Shown: piece by piece, positions 36,333-45,046 of the stretch
Numbering within the stretch: the stretch's first letter is position 1
How the letters are laid out: each line of letters starts with the position of its first letter
DNA from: Opitutales bacterium
GTDB lineage: Bacteria; Verrucomicrobiota; Verrucomicrobiia; Opitutales; Oceanipulchritudinaceae
Direction: 5' to 3'
NCBI GenBank assembly: GCA_020831525.1
Contig: JAFIGH010000009.1
Location: 1-64,000, forward strand
DNA: 64,000 nt
Program-made: the position numbers and the translations under genes
The notes under the pieces: generated by a model
Databases searched by the model: none
The model's input: only the letters and a program-made list of their open reading frames with translations
What the model was told of the DNA's origin: nothing

Positions 36333-39300
36333 TCAGGCGACATCGGATTCGTAAACGCTCGTTCCTTGGTCGGGATATTTTTCGAGGACGTGCTGAAAGA
36401 GGGCACCGCATTTTTCTTCAAAGAGGTCGGCGGTGTAGTTTTCGGGCAACCCTTCATCGAGCATCTTTTCGATCTCGACGCGGACCGCCGCGCGGGTGGT
36501 GCGCTTCGTGCGCCATGCAAGGACGAGGAGTTCGGTTTTGAGCTTGGCGAGGAGGTCTTTGCAGATGCGTTTGATGGCTTCGGTCTCCTGAGGCGTCAAA
36601 TCGGGGCCGGGCCGGGTGAGGATGTCGAAGACGGCCAGTTCCTCTTCACTCACGTTTTCGCGCAGGTGGCGTTGCTCCTCTTCGCTGAGGTCTTTCGTCA
36701 GGTGGACCAGTCGGCTGAAGAATTCTTCAATGCTGAGGGCACCGCTGTTGTATGCCTCGATCATTTTCTGGAAGCGGTCGAGAAAGTCATAACGGCTCGC
36801 ATTCAAGCGGATGAGGTTGTTGAGCTTTCGCTCAATCAGTGCCCGAAGCCGCTGTGCTTCAATATTCCGCGTTGGGCTGCGCGCGAATCGCTTTTCCAGC
36901 ACCTCGAAATCGATCTTGCTGAGGTCAAGGGTTGCCGATTCCGCGCCCGGTTTGACGTGGGGCTCTGCGACGATGGCGTCGTCCAGTACCTTGGAAATGT
37001 CGCCGAGCACCCCGGTGATGTCCACGGGGTCCTTGGTTGCCCGCACGGCCTTGGCCAATTCCGCGATCAACTGCGCTTTCGGGGCGAGTTCGGGGATGAC
37101 CGGATCGGGCATGACGGCCTTGTAGAGGCGGGCCACGTCGTTCGTCATGCCGAGGAAGGTTTCCCGCACGTCATCATTGCGCGCCAGTTGGTTCACCGCC
37201 GGGACAAAGCGCCTCGCCGGGGCGCCCGGTATCGCGGCGAGGTCGACGTTTTCTTTCCGGCAAAACTCCGCTGTTTGTGCGAGGGCGATTCGCAGCGCCT
37301 CGACCAGCTCCGCCTTGTTTTTGACCGGCATCTCGCCGCCGGTTTTGCCGGAGCCGTAGATGGCCAGTGCTTTCTCCAGCTCCCCGAATACATTGGCGTA
37401 GTCCACAATGAGGCCGTTGACCTTCTCGCCGTGAACACGGTTGGCGCGGGCAATGGTCTGCATGAGGGTGTGCCCGCGCATCGGCTTGTCGAGGTAGAGG
37501 GTTGAGCAAGCGGGGGCGTCGAATCCGGTCAGCCACATGGCGCAGACAAAAACGAGGCGGAAAGGATCGTCGGGACTCTTGAATTTTTCGTCGAGGTCTT
37601 CCTTGACCATGCGCCCGCGGTGCGGGGCGATGTCGATACCGTTGGCCTTCATCTCCGCGACCTCGTTCTGCCCGGGCGACACCACCACCGCCATGTCGGT
37701 CTCGACGAGATTTTTCAGGCGAGCGTTGAGCAACGCAAAATCCGGATGGCCCGGCGACATGCCCTCAAGGGCCGCCCCCACGCGCACCGTCTCGGCCTCC
37801 CATTCGGCGCGGACCTTATCGTACATCCGGAGGGTCGTCAGCTTGTCGATGGAAACGACCATGGCTTTGCCTTGGTAGCCGCGGTTGAGGAAATGGAGCA
37901 CAATGTCTTTCGCCACCGCGTCAAGCCGGTCGTCGCGCGTGATCAGGTGATAGCGCTTCCCGAGAATCTTTTGCAGCTTCTCCTCTTGGTCGTCATCGAG
38001 CCCGGCAGCCTCAATGGCCTCGTAAATCTCCTCGTTGAGTGCCGGATTTGTGATCTGCAACTCGGGTGTTCGGTTCTCGTAAAAAAGCGGCACCGTCGCC
38101 CCGTCCTCGACCGACTGCCGGAAGTTGTAGATGCTTACGTAGTCGCCAAAGACCTCGCGCGTCCGCTCCTCTCCGGCAATGAGCGGCGTCCCCGTGAAGG
38201 CGATAAATTTTGCCTTGGGCAGCGCCGTCCGCATGTTCATCGCCAGCGTGTCGTACTGGCTGCGGTGCGCCTCGTCGGTCAGGACGATGATGTCGTCCCG
38301 CTCCGACAAAACCGGGTGCACGGTTCCCGGCGCCGTGCGAAATTTGTGGATCAAGGTAAAGACGTATCGGTGATCCTCCGTCAGCAGTTTGCGCAGGTGG
38401 GCCGTGCTCGTCGCCTGGCAATGCTCGCTCGCCGCGCCGCAGGCCGAGAAGGTGCGGTAGATCTGTGTGTCGAGCTCCTTCCGGTCGGTGATGATGACGA
38501 ACGTCCAGTTGCCCTTGAGCTTCCGGAAAACCTTTTCGGCAAAGAAGACCATCGAGTAGCTCTTCCCGCTCCCCTGCGTATGCCAGAAGACTCCGATGCC
38601 GTTTCCCGGCATCGGCGTCTTCCCCTCACCCCCCCGGTAATGCGGAGTCTTCTCACTAGTCGGCTCCCTCTCCCCCTTGGAGAGGGTTGGGGTGAGGGTT
38701 TCCTTGGAACCCGCAGATGCGCTGGCTTCCCCCTTGGCGTCGCAAATCCTTACGAGCGCTTCAACGGTGCGGTTAACCCCAAGGAATTGATGGTTACGGG
38801 CGAGGAGCTTTTGCGTTCCTCCTTTGTGATCCACGAATCTGCAGAAATTCTCCACCAGATCGAGCAGGCGGTTCTTTTCGCAGGTTCCACGCAGGAGGGT
38901 TTCGAGCGAAACCGCCGGCGTCTCGTCCTCGCTCGTCACCTTCTTCCAGTCGCCGAAGTGTTCCCATTCGGCCGTCACGCTGCCGACCTTGCTCTGCACG
39001 CCGTTGGAAACGAGAAGCAGGGCGTTGTAATGAAAAAGCTGCGGAATCGTCTCTTTGTAGTCGCGCAGGTTTTTGTCGAAGGCCTCCCGCACATTCACCC
39101 CCGGCTGCTTCAGCTCGATGAGCACGAGGGGCAGCCCGTTGACGAAGCCGACCAGATCCGGTCGCTTGAGGTATAGCTCACCCGCCACCCAGAACTGGGA
39201 GGCGACGAGGAAATGATTATTCGCCGGCTCCGCCCAATCGATCACACGCACAAGCTCCATTCGCTGACCCCCGCGCTCGCGGTCGGGGAAGGCAACTTTC

Positions 39301-39605
39301 ACGCCCTCCTTGACGAGCCGGTCAATCTCCCGGTTCGCTTCCGCCACGCTCAGGGCGGTGCGGTCCCGGGTCAGCTCCTCAACCGCACCTTCAATGGCCT
39401 CCGCCGGAAGATCCGGATTCAGCCGCTCCAGCGCCGGGCGAAGCTTGGAAACCAGCACAACATCCCGCTTTCCCTCCCGACCCAGGCTACTTTTCCCGCC
39501 GCTCCACTCGTCATAGCAGACCGCCGCATCCCAGCCCAGGGCATGCTGCAGGAGCTGGATCGCCGGCTGCTCGACGAGGTGGTCTTCGGTGTAGGCGTTG
39601 GACAC
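36333..39605 (-). CDS. hsdR: Type I restriction enzyme, R subunit
   Basis: A 1090-aa motor-nuclease. N-terminal HSDR_N nuclease domain with RPDLVGFVNGLPLVLIELKQ (Asp150, Glu164-x-Lys166). The SF2 translocase has Walker A HTQGSGKSYSM (~342-352), DEAH-type VLTDEAHRSQYD and FIAFTGTPLIAGEE, and the C-terminal helical domain follows. Start is GTG 39605, 3 bp after the HipA_N-HIRAN gene. Residues ~291-335 (GEASASAGSKETLTPTLSKG and on) are foreign: a palindromic repeat inserted in frame just before Walker A. It needs HsdM and HsdS for activity; those lie 13 kb away at the other end of the island, and hsdM is broken. Confidence 0.93.
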   Translation of the reverse strand: MSNAYTEDHLVEQPAIQLLQHALGWDAAVCYDEWSGGKSSLGREGKRDVVLVSKLRPALERLNPDLPAEAIEGAVEELTRDRTALSVAEANREIDRLVKEGVKVAFPDRERGGQRMELVRVIDWAEPANNHFLVASQFWVAGELYLKRPDLVGFVNGLPLVLIELKQPGVNVREAFDKNLRDYKETIPQLFHYNALLLVSNGVQSKVGSVTAEWEHFGDWKKVTSEDETPAVSLETLLRGTCEKNRLLDLVENFCRFVDHKGGTQKLLARNHQFLGVNRTVEALVRICDAKGEASASAGSKETLTPTLSKGEREPTSEKTPHYRGGEGKTPMPGNGIGVFWHTQGSGKSYSMVFFAEKVFRKLKGNWTFVIITDRKELDTQIYRTFSACGAASEHCQATSTAHLRKLLTEDHRYVFTLIHKFRTAPGTVHPVLSERDDIIVLTDEAHRSQYDTLAMNMRTALPKAKFIAFTGTPLIAGEERTREVFGDYVSIYNFRQSVEDGATVPLFYENRTPELQITNPALNEEIYEAIEAAGLDDDQEEKLQKILGKRYHLITRDDRLDAVAKDIVLHFLNRGYQGKAMVVSIDKLTTLRMYDKVRAEWEAETVRVGAALEGMSPGHPDFALLNARLKNLVETDMAVVVSPGQNEVAEMKANGIDIAPHRGRMVKEDLDEKFKSPDDPFRLVFVCAMWLTGFDAPACSTLYLDKPMRGHTLMQTIARANRVHGEKVNGLIVDYANVFGELEKALAIYGSGKTGGEMPVKNKAELVEALRIALAQTAEFCRKENVDLAAIPGAPARRFVPAVNQLARNDDVRETFLGMTNDVARLYKAVMPDPVIPELAPKAQLIAELAKAVRATKDPVDITGVLGDISKVLDDAIVAEPHVKPGAESATLDLSKIDFEVLEKRFARSPTRNIEAQRLRALIERKLNNLIRLNASRYDFLDRFQKMIEAYNSGALSIEEFFSRLVHLTKDLSEEEQRHLRENVSEEELAVFDILTRPGPDLTPQETEAIKRICKDLLAKLKTELLVLAWRTKRTTRAAVRVEIEKMLDEGLPENYTADLFEEKCGALFQHVLEKYPDQGTSVYESDVA
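38665..38699. repeat. Palindromic CCCTCTCC element inside hsdR
   Basis: TCCCTCTCCCCCTTGGAGAG then GGTTGGGGTGAGGGT. The arms CCCTCTCC / GGAGAGGG form a hairpin followed by GGGGTGAGGG. The element is read through in frame as LTPTLSKGERE. It is the same family as the three copies in hsdM. Confidence 0.8.
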
Positions 39606-39608
39606 GGA

Positions 39609-40379
39609 TCAACGGATGAGGCTCACCTCATTGGCATGGATGAGTTCGAAGTCAGTCCCTTCCATCGGCGAATAATCCTTGGGCCATTGTCCGCAAAGTT
39701 CGATCAACACCCGTTGCTTAGAAGGCGCGGGCATGGGATTGAACCTCACTACCTTGCACTTGAGGACCCCTGGTGAGTGGGCCATTGCATGGACCAAATC
39801 GTGCACCAGGTAGCGGGGTGCCCAGCCGATCATCTGGTAGTCCTCGGTCTGGATTTGCACGGCCGTGTTCGTTTTCGGATTGGTCAGCTCCACCGTCACG
39901 TAGAGATTTTCTCCCGCGACCAGCTTCTCCAGTCTGGCGCGGGCCGCTTCATTCGTGTGCCGCCAGCCATGCAGGAAGAACCGGGATTGGAAACATCCGT
40001 TCGCGTCCTTCGAGATTTTCGGAAACACCTGATAAGCGTCCGTCGCCCGATAGCCGCCGTCCACCGCGAGGATCTCAAGCGGGTCCGGCTTCATTCCTTC
40101 AAAATCCAGAAGCTTCAGATATTCCTGAAATCCATGCCGCCCCGGGGTCATGATCCGGTTCTTGAAGAGCGGAAACAGCTCTTCCGAATGATAGCGTCGA
40201 TCCATGTCGGGAAAATCGTAGAGCGGCTCGAAGCCATGGTTCCGGGCAGCTTTGAGCGCGCCGCGCGTATAGCCGAATTCGTAGCTGCCGCCCCCCATGG
40301 CGGCGTCCAATCTACCAATGGGGAACCACGCTCTCGATGCACGGGACTGCCAACCGAGAAAGAAGATACGGTCATTCAT
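39609..40379 (-). CDS. HipA_N-HIRAN fusion protein
   Basis: A 256-aa protein. Residues 1-~75 resemble the N-terminal subdomain of HipA kinases (FFLGWQSRASRAWFPIGRLD, GSYEFGYTRGAL, EPLYDFPDMDRRYHSEELFP). Residues ~131-200 are a HIRAN domain (SRFFLHGWRHTNEAARARLE, GENLYVTVELTNPKTNTAVQ, YQMIGWAPRYL), a DNA-end/lesion-binding fold. Its ATG overlaps the stop of the HipA kinase gene by 4 bp, so the two make one split HipA unit. hsdR starts 3 bp downstream. The HIRAN domain may direct the kinase to damaged or foreign DNA; this is inference. Confidence 0.75.
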   Translation of the reverse strand: MNDRIFFLGWQSRASRAWFPIGRLDAAMGGGSYEFGYTRGALKAARNHGFEPLYDFPDMDRRYHSEELFPLFKNRIMTPGRHGFQEYLKLLDFEGMKPDPLEILAVDGGYRATDAYQVFPKISKDANGCFQSRFFLHGWRHTNEAARARLEKLVAGENLYVTVELTNPKTNTAVQIQTEDYQMIGWAPRYLVHDLVHAMAHSPGVLKCKVVRFNPMPAPSKQRVLIELCGQWPKDYSPMEGTDFELIHANEVSLIR

Positions 40380-41290
40380 CGCTGGAGATCATTAAGTTGC
40401 TGAAGAGATTCAATCAACAAGGAAAGTGTGAATTCTCGGGCCAGAGGCGACATCCAGTCATGAGGCACCCGATCAATGATCGCTGCAAAATGAGCGGGAT
40501 TCAGATTGGAGAGCTTGGCCAATCCATGTCGGAAATGCGGCGCGAACCGGTCGATTTCCAGGCAGCGCTGAACAAGGCGAAATGGCGAAGGCCCATGATT
40601 GCCGGTCCCGTCCACAAAGATCGGGCAACGCCCCCGCTCGATGTATTTGGCGACGCCAAGTTCATGCAGGTAGCGCTCACGATTGTTCTTTGAGCCGGAA
40701 TCCCTCAACTCACGGCCCAACGATGAGGCGTGATCATAGCTCGGGGCCAAGCGCCCACGCATCCCATCCGGAGTGCTCTTGCGAAGGATCCCCCAGTTTT
40801 CGTGGTGCCGGTCCACATTGCAGATCAGCGCATCGAGCACCAGATAGGCCCCCATCTGATCTGCGGCCTTCTTCGCGGCGTTTGAGGCCACGAAGATCGA
40901 ATCAATCGCATCGAAAATCCGCCCGATGGTGTGATCATTTTGGTGCCACCGCCTTTCCGTCTGATAGGCTGGCGTAAGCCCGGCGAGAATCTGGTTTCCG
41001 TGGAAAAGCTCATATCCGTCCTTCGTGAAATTCTCGGTGGCCGTGCCTCGTGCGCCTTCAAAGACCGCCAACTCCACCCGGGGGGTCAAAATCTTCATTT
41101 GCTTGGCGATTTCGCAAGCAATTTTCTCCGCCCAATGCTGGCCGGTGTTTTCGGTCGGAAACTTGAAGAGCCACTCCGATTTACCCAAATACCCGTCGTC
41201 TGTGATGAACCAGAACTTGTCCTTCGTTCCGAGTTGCTCGCTTTCCAGAACCGATTCCGGGGCGATGGGGACTACGGGATACTCATTCAC
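40376..41290 (-). CDS. HipA-like Ser/Thr kinase (catalytic half)
   Basis: A 304-aa kinase-fold protein. WLFKFPTENTGQHWAEKIAC holds the ATP-binding Lys43 and Glu56. VLDALICNVDRHHENWGILR contains the HipA catalytic loop (Asp160) and LAPSYDHASSLG the metal-binding Asp186. The classical HipA N-terminal domain is absent and appears as the next gene. HipA toxins phosphorylate aminoacyl-tRNA synthetases and cause dormancy; no hipB-type antitoxin is adjacent, so the activity may be controlled by the partner protein or by the restriction complex. Confidence 0.82.
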   Translation of the reverse strand: MNEYPVVPIAPESVLESEQLGTKDKFWFITDDGYLGKSEWLFKFPTENTGQHWAEKIACEIAKQMKILTPRVELAVFEGARGTATENFTKDGYELFHGNQILAGLTPAYQTERRWHQNDHTIGRIFDAIDSIFVASNAAKKAADQMGAYLVLDALICNVDRHHENWGILRKSTPDGMRGRLAPSYDHASSLGRELRDSGSKNNRERYLHELGVAKYIERGRCPIFVDGTGNHGPSPFRLVQRCLEIDRFAPHFRHGLAKLSNLNPAHFAAIIDRVPHDWMSPLAREFTLSLLIESLQQLNDLQR

Positions 41291-41371
41291 TCAAAAACCT
41301 CCCCTTGAAATGCACCGCCCAAATCTTCAGTCCCAATGGCTTTGCCGGTTTGATTCATGTTTCTTTCCAAT

Positions 41372-42481
41372 TTAGAGAGTCTGCGCTGTGGAACGCTCAG
41401 AAAGCTCCGCCGTAAACCGCATTCCAAGCTTGGTATTCTGTTCGCCCAGCATTCGGAGCAACTTCTTTATCGACCCGTGGCCCGGGGGCCTCAATACGAG
41501 GCGATTCACCTCCGCTCTCATGCCAAATCTGTTCTTGATCGAATTGACGGGTGGGCCGCCTTTCGTTGACAGCTTCAGCCAACTGACGCCGATCTGCATC
41601 GTCGTTTCTCCCTGCGGACTTACAACTGATGAGTACGAGTTCAGATGCCGGGAAATTTCTTGTAGCCTCTTTTCATGAGCCAGTACCTCTTTGATGCTTT
41701 CATTGCTTAGATCACGCTGCAATTGCCCCAGCCACTTCCGCACCTTCTGGTAACTGTCCCGCAATTGAAGGGCCGTTCTCACAAGATCCGAGAGATCGGT
41801 GGATGCCTCGATCACCTCTACAGCAATCGGAGGCAAATGGACGGTTCCCATAAAACCCGCTTTGCCAAGTTGCCGGAAAATCTTCAAGCGTTCCGAAGAA
41901 ATAAACTCCGATAGCTTTACTTGCGCGTCCGGCCCATTCAAACAGGTTGCGCGTTTCACAATCTTCTCCCTGAGAGGATGCGGAGAATAGGGCAGCTTGA
42001 AACAGTCCGCCCGGGCCAGCATTCCAGAGCCACCCCAAATCAACTGGGATAGCATTGGATCAGGCGTCGTCTTATCCTTCGCCCACTGTCGCTTGTTTTT
42101 GCGATGTGCCTTCCGCACGGCCTTATTAACGCAGAGTTGATCTCCCATCGCTTCCCTCGCTCGAATCCAGTTTCCTTTGAATTCCTTGAACGGCTTCGGC
42201 ACCACAACCCGCGCTATTTTGGCTTTAGCCAATGGTTCGAATTCCTCCCATGTATCAGAGAACGCCTCATCCACCCAGACCTCGTCCGAAAGCACCAAAT
42301 GATTCAGAACCTGACATAAGGCGTCGAACCGTAACAAATCATACGACACTTCCTGGTAGTGAAAGGAGTTCTCATTCTGAGGAATCACCAATTCGCGGGC
42401 GTCGTCTCCCTTCAGTCCCTCACAGGTAAACTCTCCAGCGTTCTGAAACGTCCAGTTATCGGCGAGAATTCGCGTGGCCAT
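41372..42481 (-). CDS. Island protein of unknown function (369 aa)
   Basis: Not recognised. Starts MATRILADNWTFQNAGEFTC; the longer open frame upstream is Arg/Pro-rich and overlaps the DUF488 gene. The sequence is soluble and mixed alpha/beta, with LRFDALCQVLNHLVLSDEVW near residue 60, a basic segment AVRKAHRKNKRQWAKDKTTP at ~120, and LREKIVKRATCLNGPDAQVK. A Gln/Leu-rich helical stretch with coiled-coil character (YQKVRKWLGQLQRDLSNES) lies at ~245-290, and the C-terminus is polar. It lies 23 bp after the DUF488 gene and 81 bp before the HipA kinase, all co-directional. GC content looks lower than the chromosome background, consistent with transfer. Confidence 0.7.
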   Translation of the reverse strand: MATRILADNWTFQNAGEFTCEGLKGDDARELVIPQNENSFHYQEVSYDLLRFDALCQVLNHLVLSDEVWVDEAFSDTWEEFEPLAKAKIARVVVPKPFKEFKGNWIRAREAMGDQLCVNKAVRKAHRKNKRQWAKDKTTPDPMLSQLIWGGSGMLARADCFKLPYSPHPLREKIVKRATCLNGPDAQVKLSEFISSERLKIFRQLGKAGFMGTVHLPPIAVEVIEASTDLSDLVRTALQLRDSYQKVRKWLGQLQRDLSNESIKEVLAHEKRLQEISRHLNSYSSVVSPQGETTMQIGVSWLKLSTKGGPPVNSIKNRFGMRAEVNRLVLRPPGHGSIKKLLRMLGEQNTKLGMRFTAELSERSTAQTL

Positions 42482-42504
42482 GGGTTCGCGGGGGGTGGGG
42501 GCGG

Positions 42505-43395
42505 TCAGAGGTGCACGGTTGCCATGTCGTTCCCGGCGAGATGCTCCACCGCTTCGGCCACACAATGGCGATGGCACTGGTGGGGATGGTGCTCAAAGCA
42601 GGTCAAGGCGACCCGCTCACCCGCCTTTACCCATGCACGGATCCGCCCGAGGGGCTCCTTTTGCCGGGGCAGGCTCTCGCGCTCGTAGTCCGCAAAAATG
42701 GCATCGTAGTCCGCCTGGGTTTTCAACTCCCGGCGCTCGCTCGACGGAATGCCCAGCTCCGGAAGGTGCTCGTAACGGATGCCGAGGGCTTCGCACGCTC
42801 CCCGCAGGGTTGTTTTGGAAAAGCCGTATTTCCGGCTGAGCGGGTTTCGCCGCACGTCGCAAAGGACCGTTACGGAGGCGCGCAGGAGCTGATTCAGGTA
42901 GGTTTCGAGGCACTTCCCTTCGTAACCAATGGTCAGGAGCCCTCCGGGCATCTTGGGCGGCACCTCCGCCCGCACCCGTGCGCGGTCGTCCTCCCCGGGC
43001 AAAACCTTCCCGAGGATCTCGCTGCGGGTGGCGTAATACGGATAACGGCGGTAGACCTCCGCCACCAGCGCATTCCCCCGCAGGCTGCCGGCGTTCGTCG
43101 AAAACCAGTGCGCCGACCTCGACGCTGCCGGGCGCTCGCGCCCCGCCTCCCGCCCCGCCTCGGTCAGCCGCCAATGATCCGCGTCGTCGTCGAGCAAACC
43201 CCGCTCGATTAGCCGCCGCTTGTCAGCATAGGAAGAAAACGAAAAACACCCGAAGCGGTAGGGCACAAACTCATAGCTCGGCCTTTCCTCCCGGCGGGTG
43301 TAGAGGAAAAGGAGTTTCTGGAAATCCGTCGCCCCCATCGCGCCCCCGAGGGCATCGAGGAGCGTGAGCAAGACGCGTTGTCGTTCAAAAAGCAT
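42505..43395 (-). CDS. DUF488 protein with N-terminal winged-helix-like domain
   Basis: A 296-aa protein. The C-terminal ~145 residues are DUF488: LLTIGYEGKCLETYLNQLLR, VLCDVRRNPLSRKYGFSKTT, IRYEHLPELGIPSSERRELK, and VALTCFEHHPHQCHRHCVAE with the conserved Cys/His cluster. The N-terminal ~100 residues (MGATDFQKLLFLYTRREERP, FGCFSFSSYADKRRLIERGL) look like the winged-helix fold found on antitoxin-like and phage-associated proteins. DUF488 proteins of this kind are common in defence islands; no enzymatic activity is established. Confidence 0.8.
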   Translation of the reverse strand: MLFERQRVLLTLLDALGGAMGATDFQKLLFLYTRREERPSYEFVPYRFGCFSFSSYADKRRLIERGLLDDDADHWRLTEAGREAGRERPAASRSAHWFSTNAGSLRGNALVAEVYRRYPYYATRSEILGKVLPGEDDRARVRAEVPPKMPGGLLTIGYEGKCLETYLNQLLRASVTVLCDVRRNPLSRKYGFSKTTLRGACEALGIRYEHLPELGIPSSERRELKTQADYDAIFADYERESLPRQKEPLGRIRAWVKAGERVALTCFEHHPHQCHRHCVAEAVEHLAGNDMATVHL

Positions 43396-43491
43396 AGGGT
43401 CCGGTCTGATTCGGAACCGACTGTAGCAAACGGGCTTTCGGCATGGAAAGAATTAAAAAAAAGGCCGCCGGGACCTCAAACTTGGAAGCCC

Positions 43492-43764
43492 TCAAGCCGA
43501 TGGAGGGGCCTCGCCGACGTTATCGGCCGCCCGCCGCTCACGCGTAAACGCCTTTTCCATCGCCGCTGTAAACCTCGCCCGCTCGGCTTCGGTCGAGTAA
43601 CACTCCGCTATCGTCCCGGCAATGTCCGAAAGGAGGGTGCCCCACACATCCGGATCCTTCCACTTCTCTGAATTGACTTCGATTTCAGCGGCTCCGGCAG
43701 CGGATACGTTGACCCGGATGACCAAGTCCGCGCGCGCATTTCTACGGCTGCTCTTCTTTTTCAT
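43492..43764 (-). CDS. Small unknown protein (90 aa)
   Basis: Starts MKKKSSRRNARADLVIRVNV, then EIEVNSEKWKDPDVWGTLLS, DIAGTIAECYSTEAERARFT and a charged end. One beta hairpin plus helices are predicted. Its start overlaps the preceding unknown gene by 23 bp, so it is translationally coupled to it. No family recognised; possibly a cognate partner or inhibitor of the 316-aa protein. Confidence 0.6.
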   Translation of the reverse strand: MKKKSSRRNARADLVIRVNVSAAGAAEIEVNSEKWKDPDVWGTLLSDIAGTIAECYSTEAERARFTAAMEKAFTRERRAADNVGEAPPSA

Positions 43765-44692
43765 TCTCTTTGTGTTCCTCGAGCCTCTGCAGGTCCTTCA
43801 GGACATAGGTGGTGCGCTCACGCCCATTCCGGAACAACACGACCGTTTTATCCAAAACGGCCACGCAACGGTCATTGAAAAATGTTCGGTTAAGCTCCAC
43901 CACTTGCTCGGGTGTCAGATTCTCATCAATTTTTCCGCTGATCTTGTGCCCGTTCTCGTTTACAAAATCGAAACGCCATGATTCGAGAAGTACTCCCTTG
44001 AAGGCTCCTCGGATCTTGACCTCCTTTGTGTCAGAGTGCGCTGCCGCCGCCCGATTGTAAGCTTCATTCGCCTGTAATGGGTCCAATGCACAGCGGTAAT
44101 CACCCGTTTCCATCCGCAGTCCGGCTTTCCCTTTGGACACGACTTCAAGGAAGGAGCGTAGGTTCTGGATGACTCTTGGAGCCGTCTCGTTCAGCTCCGC
44201 CGCAAAATCCTCGTCACTCCGTGCTGCGGACTCCACAAGTTTCGTCACATGCGCCAAGGTGTCGGCTAGCTGATCTTCTTCAAAAAGCTCGTCACTGTCC
44301 GCCCTGGTCAGTTCGAGACCAAATGAACCTCGTGGCAGCGCGGTTAATAGAAGACGGGAATTCGCTTGGCCCGCTCTCGGGCCCCGGGTGCCGACGACGC
44401 CGTGGTAGCGGTCGGCGTAATCCGCCATGACCATACTCTGATAAGGATCCAAAACTCTACTGGCGAAACTAGCGTCGATTCCCATGGAGCCTTGAACCGG
44501 TTCCCCGGAAAAATACAGGACCGCCTTTGCTTCCTTATCTCCCAATGGGAGAGCCTCGATCTGCGTGTGCAAATCCTTTTCCCGCGCCTCAAACGAGCGC
44601 GCCATTAATGGATGACCAGCGGCCAGTTCCTTCATCCGGCGCGTCTCGAGAAGCTGGACCTTAAGAGCATCTCTCTTTGAGCGGGTAGTCAT
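43742..44692 (-). CDS. Unknown protein of the ImmA/IrrE-linked module (316 aa)
   Basis: A soluble protein. The N-terminal helix (LKVQLLETRRMKELAAGHPL, ~10-29) is followed by an alpha/beta part with AVLYFSGEPVQGSMGIDASF, ASRVLDPYQSMVMADYADRY, and a DNA/RNA-neutral C-terminal part with ISGKIDENLTPEQVVELNRT and RTTYVLKDLQRLEE. The KISGKIDE...L.P..V..LN segment resembles a small beta domain. No catalytic motif is evident. Its ATG overlaps the stop of a 69-aa gene as ATGA, and the next small gene overlaps its end, so these three make a tightly coupled unit downstream of an XRE/ImmA pair. Confidence 0.7.
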   Translation of the reverse strand: MTTRSKRDALKVQLLETRRMKELAAGHPLMARSFEAREKDLHTQIEALPLGDKEAKAVLYFSGEPVQGSMGIDASFASRVLDPYQSMVMADYADRYHGVVGTRGPRAGQANSRLLLTALPRGSFGLELTRADSDELFEEDQLADTLAHVTKLVESAARSDEDFAAELNETAPRVIQNLRSFLEVVSKGKAGLRMETGDYRCALDPLQANEAYNRAAAAHSDTKEVKIRGAFKGVLLESWRFDFVNENGHKISGKIDENLTPEQVVELNRTFFNDRCVAVLDKTVVLFRNGRERTTYVLKDLQRLEEHKENEKEEQP

Positions 44693-44898
44693 GGCGCGAT
44701 TGTCGTGAGTTCCGTTCGGGCCGCAATGTCATCGGTCTGGGTGTCCAAGTCAATTCTGAGCATTCCCTTCCAGACCCCCAGCCGGTTATGGGAAAAGAGT
44801 TGTGCCCAGTAGCGGGTCCACTCAAATCTCCGCCCGCTCGGGACTCGTGGCAAACTTGCGGCACAGATCCACTGTAGTGCATGGGTAAGGCGAAACAT
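44689..44898 (-). CDS. Small unknown protein (69 aa)
   Basis: ATG at 44898 has a good ribosome binding site (GAAGGA, ~6 bp spacing), and its stop overlaps the next start as ATGA; both support a real gene. The sequence has a Trp-rich N-part (LTHALQWICAASL, FEWTRYWAQLFSH) and an acidic-polar end (IDLDTQTDDIAARTELTT). No family recognised. A frame further upstream in the same region is a shadow. Confidence 0.5.
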   Translation of the reverse strand: MFRLTHALQWICAASLPRVPSGRRFEWTRYWAQLFSHNRLGVWKGMLRIDLDTQTDDIAARTELTTIAP

Positions 44899-45046
44899 CG
44901 CTCATCCTTCGCGGATCGCCGGCGTGCGGGGGAAGCACCAGATTATGGTCGAATTCTGGAATGGGGGACAGCATAAATCAAGAATGGAGCGGAAGTTTTA
45001 TTTGATCCGGCCAGTCTCATTCAAACCTTTTCACTCTCCTCTGGAC

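Noticed and set aside
37620-39176. 518-codon plus-strand ORF opposite hsdR
   Set aside because: No family pattern; hsdR on the minus strand is certain.
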